DNA of 64,000 nt from Pelolinea submarina. GTDB lineage: Bacteria > Chloroflexota > Anaerolineae > Anaerolineales > Anaerolineaceae. A program made the position numbers and the translations under genes. The notes under the pieces were generated by a model. The model was not told where the DNA came from and did not search any database. It saw only the letters and a program-made list of their open reading frames with translations. Location of the stretch: contig NZ_AP018437.1 in assembly GCF_003966975.1 (NCBI RefSeq), forward strand, positions 2,666,001-2,730,000, in the 5' to 3' direction. Positions 9,904 to 16,550 of the stretch are shown in pieces; the stretch's first letter is position 1; each line of letters starts with the position of its first letter.

Positions 9904-10139
9904 GTGGGGGTGCAGATCCTTCGGTCACTTTGTTCCCTCAGGATGACAACATTATTTTCTCCCGATCGAGAATAATTCTTGTGTTTATTCACAATTAAGA
10001 AATATTCAATCGGGCAAGATGTTAACCAAACGCGTGGGGGTGCAGATCTTTCGGTCAGGTTGTTCCCTCAGGATGACAATATTATTTTCCTTTTCTCTGA
10101 ATAATTTTGTGTCCATTATTAGTAAAGAAATATACAATA
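9904..10139. repeat. Direct repeat of about 105-110 bases upstream of ade
   Basis: The stretch from GTGGGGGTGCAGATC at 9904 recurs from 10034. Both copies continue through CCTCAGGATGACAA and ATTATTTTC and remain alignable, with a few substitutions and small indels, to an AAATAT-CAAT end near 10012 and 10138. The second copy supplies the DNA directly in front of ade. The CCTCAGGATGACA core resembles the dispersed repeats seen at about 13.06, 16.08, 16.35 and 58.38 kb. No gene is seen between 9779 and 10174. Confidence 0.8.
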
Positions 10140-10174
10140 AAGTAACTTATCGTTTTATCAAGGAGGTTTCAAGC

Positions 10175-11923
10175 ATGAGCAGGAGCGAACTCATTGAAGT
10201 GGCACGGGGGGATAGACCCTTAGACTTAGTCATCCAGAACGTAAATCTGATCAATGTTTTCACTTGTGAGATCTACCCAGGCGACATCGGCATCTACGGC
10301 GAGCGCATCGCGCTGGTCGTGCCGGCCGGTTCAACGCCGCTGGAGGCCAAAGAGACCATCGATGGCACGGGCAAGTGGGCTGCGCCCGGCTTTGTGGACA
10401 CGCACCTGCACATCGAAAGCAGCATGGTGACGCCCGCCAATTATGCCGCGGCGGTCCTGCCGCTGGGCACGACAGTTTCCGTCATCGACCCGCACGAGAT
10501 CGGCAACGTGCTGGGCATGGAGGGCGTGCGCTACATGGTGGAGGCCAGCGAAGGACTGCCCCTGCGCGTCTATATTTCCATCCCCACCTGTGTGCCGGCC
10601 GTGCCCGGAAAAGAAACCGCCGGGGCGGAGTTCAAGGCGAAGGAGATTTCCGAGATGTTCACCTGGCCGCGCGTGATTGCCGCCGCGGAGGTGATGGATT
10701 ACATCGGTGTGGTCCGGGGCAACCAGCCCATCAGCGACATTGTAACGGCCGCGCTGGACGCCGGCGTGGCCATCCAGGGCCACTCGCCCCTGCTGGTCGG
10801 GCGTGAGCTGAACGCTTATCTGGCAGCCGGCATCGAAAGCGACCACGAGATCCGCGACGGGAACGAAGCGGTCGAGAAGATCCGTCTGGGCATGCTGCCG
10901 CTGTTGAAATTAAGCTCCTTCGGCAATCCGGTCAAGGTGGTCATTCCGGCTGTCAAAGACCTGCCCTTCCTCGACATTGCATTGTGCACAGACGACATCG
11001 AACCCGACGACATCATCAGCAAAGGCCACATGGACCGTGTGATCCGCGAGGTAATCGCTTACGGCATCCAGCCCGCCCTGGCCTACCGCTGGGCCTCGCT
11101 GACCGGCGCGCGCGCTTACCAACTGAAAGACCTGGGCGCCATCGCCCCGGGATATTATGCCAACATCCTGCTGCTGAACTCGCTGGAGGATGTGCGCGTC
11201 AACGACGTGCTGATCAACGGGAAGTTCGTCTCCAAAAACGGCAAGCTGATCATCGACATTCCCGAGCCGCCGGTGTCGATCAATCCCGCCAATAGCGTGA
11301 TCTTCAGCCAACGCCCCAGCCGTGAGACCCTCCGGATCAAAGCACCCATTGAAAACGGGAGCGTGGATGTCAATATCATTCACCTGCTGGAAAGCGGCAT
11401 GACCGAATTGCACAGAAACAGCGTTCCGGTCAAGGACGGGTATCTCAACCTGGCTGGCAGCTCGGATGATATGTGTTATTTGGGTGTTGTGCCGCGCCAC
11501 GGCCAACCCCATGCCGCAACGACTGTATTGCTGAGCGGCCTGCACCTGCGCGAAGCCACCCTGGCCACCACCATCGCGCACGATTCGCACAACCTGTTGA
11601 TTGCCGGGCACAACCCGGAAGACATGCTCATGGCTGCCCTGGAGTTGGAAAAATGCGGCGGCGGCGTGATATTTGTGAAGAACCAAAAAGTTCTGGGAAA
11701 GCTTGAACTGCCGATTGCCGGGTTAATGTCGCCGAAATCTGTAGCGGAGCTGGCAGAGGAGACTTCTGTTCTGAACCGCATCGGCCGGGAACTGGGCTTG
11801 ACCACCCTGTCACCCATACTGGCCATCGCCGGGCTAGCCCTGCCCGTCGTGCCGGAGGTACGCGTGACCGATCTGGTCGGATTGCTGGATACCGTCCTTC
11901 AGAAGGAGATTGATCTGTTTTAA
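10175..11923 (+). CDS. ade: Adenine deaminase (intact copy)
   Basis: Adenine deaminase (EC 3.5.4.2) converts adenine to hypoxanthine and ammonia in purine salvage. The ATG at 10175 is preceded by AAGGAGG with good spacing and gives 582 residues, typical for the family. A longer open frame back to 10019 lacks such a site. The amidohydrolase metal motif is H77-L-H79 in THLHIESSM. Further family signatures are PHEIGNVLGMEG, IQGHSPLLVG, ALCTDDIEPDDI, LGAIAPGYYAN and the C-terminal IAHDSHNLLIAG. It stands alone in front of a tRNA gene. No purine riboswitch was recognised upstream. A second, headless copy lies 3270 bases downstream. Confidence 0.95.
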   Translation: MSRSELIEVARGDRPLDLVIQNVNLINVFTCEIYPGDIGIYGERIALVVPAGSTPLEAKETIDGTGKWAAPGFVDTHLHIESSMVTPANYAAAVLPLGTTVSVIDPHEIGNVLGMEGVRYMVEASEGLPLRVYISIPTCVPAVPGKETAGAEFKAKEISEMFTWPRVIAAAEVMDYIGVVRGNQPISDIVTAALDAGVAIQGHSPLLVGRELNAYLAAGIESDHEIRDGNEAVEKIRLGMLPLLKLSSFGNPVKVVIPAVKDLPFLDIALCTDDIEPDDIISKGHMDRVIREVIAYGIQPALAYRWASLTGARAYQLKDLGAIAPGYYANILLLNSLEDVRVNDVLINGKFVSKNGKLIIDIPEPPVSINPANSVIFSQRPSRETLRIKAPIENGSVDVNIIHLLESGMTELHRNSVPVKDGYLNLAGSSDDMCYLGVVPRHGQPHAATTVLLSGLHLREATLATTIAHDSHNLLIAGHNPEDMLMAALELEKCGGGVIFVKNQKVLGKLELPIAGLMSPKSVAELAEETSVLNRIGRELGLTTLSPILAIAGLALPVVPEVRVTDLVGLLDTVLQKEIDLF

Positions 11924-11937
11924 TTTCACATTTAGTA

Positions 11938-11967
11938 TTGTTGGATTACACGATGGTAAGGTATAAT
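11938..11967 (+). promoter_or_regulatory. Promoter of tRNA-Pro
   Basis: A -35-like TTGTTG (11938-11943) and a perfect -10 TATAAT (11962-11967) are separated by 18 bases, and the tRNA begins 9 bases after the -10. The same sequence precedes the second tRNA copy at 15208-15237. Confidence 0.7.
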
Positions 11968-11976
11968 CTTCGTGTT

Positions 11977-12050
11977 CGGGGCGTAGCGCAGACCGGTAGC
12001 GCGCACGGTTCGGGTCCGTGAGGCCGGCGGTTCAAATCCGCCCGCCCCGA
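11977..12050 (+). tRNA. tRNA-Pro (CGG)
   Basis: The 74-base gene folds as a complete cloverleaf. The acceptor stem is CGGGGCG with CGCCCCG. The D-arm has GCGC stems. The anticodon stem CACGG/CCGTG holds the seven-base loop TTCGGGT, giving anticodon CGG. The T-arm is GGCGG-TTCAAAT-CCGCC. The discriminator base is A, and CCA is not encoded. The sequence is identical to the second copy at 15247. It reads proline codon CCG. Confidence 0.96.
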
Positions 12051-12900
12051 CTTTCTTAAGGAGACTGCTTTGAAAGCAGTCTTTTTATTTTGCCGGTGTT
12101 CAAATCCGTACTGAAAACAGAAAATCTGTTTTCAGTATCTTCGTCCATTTCTTACGAAATGGACTGCGACCCGCCCCCCCCTGACGACCACTTTCGTAGT
12201 GGTCGTTTTGCTTTAAGCACCCTTTTCTCTATTCGGGTCCGTGCCCCCCAAGGGGATGCTGCGCGAAGGTCGGCGGTTCAAATCCGCCCGCCCCGACTAT
12301 AAAGAAGAATCTCTCACATAAATGAGAGATTTTTTTTGTTAATGTATCATCTTTAATTAATTTTCTCTGCTCGATACAGGTTTACCGGACGCAAACCTGT
12401 ATCAAGTATCTACGCTCACTGCTCCTGCAGTGAGCTTCGACGACTGACGACCACTTTCGCAGTGGTCGTTTTGTTTTAAGCACGCTTTTCTCTGTTCGGG
12501 TCCGTGTCCCCCAAGGGGATGCTGCGCGAAGGTCGGCGGTTCAAATCCGTACTGAAAACAGAAAATCTGTTTTCAGCATCTTCGTCCATTTCTTACGAAA
12601 TGGACTGCGACCCGCCGACCTTATAAAAAATCTCTCGCATAAATGAGAGATTTTTTTTATTAACATATCCACTTAGATTAAATTTCTCTGCTCGATACAG
12701 GTTTACCGGATGCAAACCTGTATCGAGTATCTACGCTCACTGCTCCTGCAGTGAGCTTCGACGACTGACGACCACTTTCGCAGTGGTCGTTTCGCTTTAA
12801 GCACCCTTTTCTCTATTCGGGTCCGTGCCCCCCAAGGGGGTGCTTCGCGACCCGCCAAGGGGGTGCTTCGCGAAGGCCCAAGGGGGTTTTGCGCGACTCG
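12051..12900. repeat. tRNA-Pro-derived modular hairpin array A
   Basis: This gene-free stretch is built from recurring modules. T-arm/3' tRNA fragments (GGTTCAAATCCG with CCCGCCCCGA, at 12268-12296 and 12531-12549) alternate with perfect short hairpins: AGACTGCTT at 12062, CTGAAAACAG at 12111, GTCCATTTC at 12143, ACGACCACT at 12184, 12447 and about 12768, AATCTCTCA at 12309, GATACAGGTTT at 12373 and GCTCACTGC at 12414. Several hairpins are followed by T-runs and look like terminators. Pieces such as TTCGGGTCCGTG derive from the anticodon arm and are separated from the T-arm by a CCCCCCAAGGGGATGCTGCG insert. The module order repeats two to three times. Confidence 0.85.
12550..12610. repeat. 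61-base double-hairpin insert inside a tRNA T-arm copy
   Basis: In this copy the tRNA-like sequence GGTCGGCGGTTCAAATCCG is interrupted by a 61-base insert, after which CCCGCCGACC closes a nine-base stem with GGTCGGCGG. The insert holds two perfect hairpins (CTGAAAACAG arms, then GTCCATTTC arms with loop TTAC). The same 61-base insert follows TTCAAATCCG at 12109-12169 and 15769-15829. Confidence 0.8.
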
Positions 12901-13165
12901 CCATCAGATCAAATGCCCTCCCTGTTCCGCGCAGCCGGAACGGGGAGGGATAGGGAGGGGCTGAAGCTGAAATTTGCATAATAGCAGCGGGATCACTCGT
13001 CACTACTGAATACAAGAAGAATCCCGCCCTACACATTATTTAGTATTGCTGGCCGAGATTCTCACGCTCACTACGTTCGCTCAGAATGACATTGGAAAGA
13101 ATTTCCGGTTTTTTCCCTCTCGATGTCTGCAAAGTCTGAACAGGGAGACTCAGAAAGGGGTAAAA
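12901..13165. repeat. Gene-free stretch with dispersed repeats
   Basis: It holds an imperfect inverted repeat (CCCTCCCTGTTCCG with CGGAACGGGGAGGG, 12914-12948), whose right half and flank recur in inverted orientation near 58255-58285. A copy of the common GATTCTCACGCTCACTACG...TCAGAATGACA repeat lies at about 13056-13092. A short ORF reading across it on the minus strand has no recognisable product. Confidence 0.65.
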
Positions 13166-13219
13166 AATAGACGCCAGCGAGCATCAACCGGCGTCTCAAA
13201 TGAACCTATCTAGCAACTC

Positions 13220-13690
13220 TTACTGGGCCGGCACGACCCATATGCCATCGTCGTCCTGCGCGATGAAGTCCGCGGCCCCGTTCCCGGTCACATCTCCCAG
13301 GAAGCAGCCTAAATCACACAGAACCGTAGTCCCGTTGGTACAATTGGCGGGCGCGCCAAAGCTGGAGCCGTTGGAAAGCAGCACGTAAATACCATCCATA
13401 TCCTGCGCGATAAAGTCGGCCTTGCCGTCGCCATCCGCATCCGCGAAATAGCAGCCCTCATCACAGGCTACCGGGCCGCCGCTCCAGTTGCTGTACGGGC
13501 CGAAGCTGCTGCCGGTGGAGGGCAGCACATTCAAGCCGTCGTTATCATGCGCGATAAAATCCGCCAGCCCATCGCCGGTCACATCGGCATAAAAACAGCC
13601 CTGCTGGCAAACGCCGTCCGACCATTTTTGCGCCGCGCCGAAGGCCGCCCCCGTGGAGGGCAGCACGTACACGCCATCATCATCGGAAGC
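13220..13690 (-). pseudogene. FG-GAP lipoprotein, truncated copy (C-terminal part only)
   Basis: This is the 3' part of the FG-GAP/VCBS lipoprotein gene that is intact at 16551-17675. It encodes the last blades, ending DDDGIWVVPAQ, with a few differences (for example APANC instead of APANW). At 13690 the match stops abruptly and antisense adenine deaminase sequence follows, so signal peptide, lipobox and first blades are missing. The open frame continues into ade antisense to 14116 without a plausible start. It is a by-product of the tandem duplication and is unlikely to be exported. A degenerate terminator-like hairpin (GACGCC with GGCGTC, 13168-13193) lies downstream. Confidence 0.9.
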
Positions 13691-15193
13691 AGCATGGTGA
13701 CGCCCGCCAATTATGCGTCTGCGGTCCTGCCGCTGGGCACCACCGTCTCCGTGATCGACCCGCACGAGATCGGCAATGTGCTGGGCATGGAGGGTGTGCG
13801 CTACATGGTGGAGGCCAGCGAAGGACTGCCCCTGCGCGTCTATATTTCCATCCCCACCTGTGTGCCGGCCGTGCCCGGAAAAGAAACCGCCGGGGCGGAG
13901 TTCAAGGCGAAGGAAATCGCCGAGATGTTCAAGTGGCCGCGCGTGATCGCCGCCGCGGAGGTGATGGATTACATCGGCGTGGTCAGGGGCAACCAACCCA
14001 TCAGCGACATCGTGACAGCCGCGCTGGACGCCGGCGTGGCCATCCAGGGCCACTCGCCCCTGCTGGTCGGGCGCGAGCTGAACGCCTATCTGGCGGCCGG
14101 TATCGAAAGCGATCACGAGATCCGCGACGGGAACGAAGCGGTCGAGAAGATCCGCCTGGGCATGCTGCCGCTGCTGAAATTAAGCTCATTTGGAAATCCG
14201 GTTAAGGTAGTCATTCCGGCCATCAAAGACTTGCCCTTCATTGACATCGCGTTGTGCACGGACGACATCGAACCCGACGACATCATCAGCAAAGGCCACA
14301 TGGACCGCGTCGTGCGCGAGGTAATCAAATACGGCATCCAGCCCGCCCTGGCCTACCGCTGGGCTTCACTGACCGGCGCGCGCGCCTACCAATTGAAAGA
14401 CTTGGGCGCCATCGCCCCCGGGTATTATGCCAACATCCTGCTGTTGAACTCGCTGGAAGATGTGCGCGTCAACGACGTGCTGATCAACGGAAAATTCGTC
14501 TCCAAAAACGGCAAGCTGATCATCGATATTCCCGAACCGCCGGTGTCGATCAACCCCGCCAACAGCGTGATTTTCGGCCAACGTCCCAGCCGCGAGACCT
14601 TCCGGATCAAAGCGCCGGTTGAAAACGGGAGCGTGGATGTCAATTTCATCCACCTGCTGGAAAGCGGCATGACCGAATTGCACAGAAACAGCGTTCCGGT
14701 CAAGGACGGGTATCTCAACCTGGCTGGCAGCTCGGATGATATGTGTTATCTGAGCGTGGTGCCGCGCCACGGCCAGCCGCACGCTGCAACGACTGTATTG
14801 CTGAGCGGCCTGCACCTGCGCGAGGCCACCCTGGCCACCACCATCGCGCACGATTCGCATAACCTGTTGATCGCCGGGCACAATCCGGATGATATGCTCG
14901 TGGCTGCCCTGGAGTTGGAAAAATGCGGCGGCGGCGTGATATTTGTGAAGAACCAAAAAGTTCTGGGAAAGCTTGAATTGCCGATTGCCGGACTAATGTC
15001 GCCGAAATCGGTAGCGGAGCTGGCGGAAGAAACTTCCGTCTTGAACCGCATCGGCCGGGAACTGGGCTTGACCACCCTGTCGCCCATATTGGCCATCGCC
15101 GGGCTGGCCCTGCCCGTCGTGCCGGAGGTACGCGTGACCGACCTGGTCGGGTTGCTGGATACCGTCCTTCAGAAGGAGATTGATCTGTTTTAA
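13691..15193 (+). pseudogene. Adenine deaminase, 5'-truncated duplicate
   Basis: It matches the intact ade from residue 82 to the end, with no frameshift or stop over 500 codons. It lacks the first 81 residues, including the HxH metal ligands (H77, H79), so it should not deaminate adenine by itself. I count 14 amino-acid differences from the intact copy, mostly conservative (A to S, V to I, L to I, E to D), while many third codon positions differ. The open frame can be read back to 13547 through FG-GAP antisense sequence, but no convincing ribosome site is seen. It was created by the tandem duplication. Whether it is expressed is unknown. Confidence 0.88.
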
Positions 15194-15207
15194 TTTCACA
15201 TTTAGTA

Positions 15208-15237
15208 TTGTTGGATTACACGATGGTAAGGTATAAT
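15208..15237 (+). promoter_or_regulatory. Promoter of second tRNA-Pro
   Basis: It is identical to the first copy: TTGTTG, 18-base spacer, TATAAT (15232-15237), then the tRNA 9 bases later. Confidence 0.7.
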
Positions 15238-15246
15238 CTTCGTGTT

Positions 15247-15320
15247 CGGGGCGTAGCGCAGACCGGTAGCGCGCACGGTTCGGGTCCGTGAGGCCGGCGG
15301 TTCAAATCCGCCCGCCCCGA
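15247..15320 (+). tRNA. tRNA-Pro (CGG), second copy
   Basis: It is base-for-base the same as the tRNA at 11977-12050 (anticodon CGG in loop TTCGGGT, acceptor stem CGGGGCG, no encoded CCA). It is a full, foldable gene with its own promoter, so both copies are probably functional. It is a direct product of the tandem duplication. Its downstream DNA differs at once from the first copy, entering the ACGACCACT hairpin module instead of the AGACTGCTT one. Confidence 0.95.
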
Positions 15321-16060
15321 CTGACGACCACTTTCGCAGTGGTCGTTTTGTTTTAAACACCCTTTTCTTTATTCGGGTCCGTGCCCCCCAAGGGGGTGCT
15401 TCGCGAAAGCCGGCGGTTCAAATCCGCCCGCCCCGACTATAAAGAAGAATCTCTCACATAAATGAGAGATTTTTTTAGTTAACATATCCTCTTTAATTAA
15501 TTTTCTCTGCTCGATACAGGTTCGCCCGGACGCAAACCTGTATCGAGTATCTACGCTCACTGCTCTTGCAGTGAGCTTCGACGACTGACGACCACTTTCG
15601 CAGTGGTCGTTTTGCTTTAAGCACCCTTTTCTCTATTCGGGTCCGTGCCCCCCAAGGGGGTGCTTCGCGAAGGCCGGCGGTTCAAATCCGCCCGCCCCGA
15701 CTTTTTTTAGGAGACTGCTTTGAAAGCAGTCTTTTTATTTTTCCGGTGTTCAAATCCGTACTGAAAACAGATTTTCTGTTTTCAGTATCTTCGTCCATTT
15801 CTTACGAAATGGACTGCGACCCGCCGACCTTAAAAATAATCTCTCGCATAAATGAGAGATTATTTTTATTAACATATCCACTTAGATTAAATTTCTCTGC
15901 TCGATACAGGTTTACCGGATGCAAACCTGTATCGAGTATCTACGCTCACTGCTCCTGCAGTGAGCTTCGACGACTGACGACCACTTTCGCAGTGGTCGTT
16001 TTGCTTTAAGCACCCTTTTCTCTATTGGGGTCCGTGCCCCCCCAAGGGGGTGCTTCGCGA
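15321..16060. repeat. tRNA-Pro-derived modular hairpin array B
   Basis: This second gene-free array uses the same modules as array A in a different order: ACGACCACT hairpin directly after the tRNA (15325), tRNA 3' fragments at about 15407-15438 and 15671-15700, AATCTCTCA hairpin (about 15449), GATACAGGTT hairpin, CTCACTGC hairpin, AGACTGCTT terminator-like hairpin (about 15712) and the 61-base insert at 15769-15829. In that insert the loop of the CTGAAAACAG hairpin reads ATTTT, the reverse complement of the AAAAT found in array A. Confidence 0.85.
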
Positions 16061-16500
16061 CCCGCCCCAACACCGCTGATGTCATTCTGAGGGAGCGCCC
16101 GAAAGGTGCGACCGATTGAATCTCGGCCAAAATAAATAATGCCTTTACTTCATGGTAAATTACCCACCATTGAAATTGCCAGGTCAGGCAGCTGAGATTG
16201 CTTCGCCCTCCGGGCTCGCAATGACAATTGAAAGACCAAAGCGCCTTGAGTTTATCGAAGGGCAGTCCGGCATTTGCTCTGATCTTCCATTTCACAATAA
16301 GCGTTTGAATCACGGGGGTGATTATTACCTTTCCTATACATTCAGGCCGAGATTCTCTCCCCAAGGGAGTGCTTCGCGATCACTTCGCTAAGAATGACAT
16401 CTTAAGCTTGGCAGGGATTCTTCCGGTTGGCTTTCCCCAAGGGAACGCTTCGCGGTCGACAAGCTCAGCCAACGTTTTGCCCCTCAAGATGGGGGTAAAA
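16061..16500. repeat. Gene-free stretch with dispersed repeat fragments
   Basis: It contains fragments of the widespread GTCATTCTGAG/CTCAGAATGACA class (near 16079, 16191-16225, 16344-16402) and CCCCAAGGGAGTGCTTCGCGA-like pieces (16361, 16436). Short ORFs read through it in several frames, but none has a ribosome site or recognisable product. Confidence 0.65.
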
Positions 16501-16504
16501 AAAA

Positions 16505-16529
16505 GACGCCGGTGAGGTTTCACCGGCGT
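16505..16529 (-). terminator. Terminator of the FG-GAP lipoprotein gene
   Basis: On the minus strand the stem ACGCCGGTGA with its complement TCACCGGCGT and loop AACC is followed by a run of T residues. It lies 22 bases after the FG-GAP gene stop. Confidence 0.8.
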
Positions 16530-16550
16530 TTTGATCATCCAAAAATAAGC

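Larger units (their letters stand above)
10421..13690. repeat. Tandem duplication, first unit (3270 bases)
   Basis: This unit starts inside ade (AGCATGGTG at 10421) and ends inside a minus-strand FG-GAP gene copy (ATCGGAAGC ending at 13690), where the second unit starts again with the same AGCATGGTG. Ade and tRNA positions in the two units differ by exactly 3270 bases, so there is no net indel over that part. The intergenic arrays do differ in length. The order ade, tRNA, hairpin array, FG-GAP 3' half is shared by both units. Confidence 0.93.

Noticed and set aside
10081-10174. Purine riboswitch in front of ade
   Set aside because: I could not find the conserved purine aptamer core or a matching three-stem layout in this short AT-rich leader.
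10910-11686. 258-residue minus-strand ORF opposite ade, and the matching one opposite the second copy
   Set aside because: It is antisense to ade and keeps open only because of the GC-rich codon pattern of the real gene.
11977-12050. Phage or integrative element attachment site at the tRNA 3' end
   Set aside because: The tRNA 3' end is repeated nearby, as attachment sites are, but no integrase, excisionase or cargo genes lie between the copies. The repeats are better explained by the duplication and module array.
12268-12296. Additional tRNA genes in the hairpin arrays
   Set aside because: Only T-arm and 3' acceptor pieces, or an anticodon half with an insert, are present. No full cloverleaf can be folded.
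13220-14116. 298-residue minus-strand ORF that would be a new FG-GAP fusion protein
   Set aside because: Only the FG-GAP tail is real. The N-terminal part is antisense adenine deaminase without signal peptide or start site.
13547-15193. 548-residue ORF as a functional adenine deaminase
   Set aside because: The first 48 codons are FG-GAP antisense, and the HxH metal ligands of adenine deaminase are absent, so I call it a pseudogene.
15369-16391. Several 60-150 residue ORFs in the hairpin arrays and dispersed repeats
   Set aside because: They read through inverted repeats and tRNA fragments, lack start signals and change completely between the two duplicated arrays.
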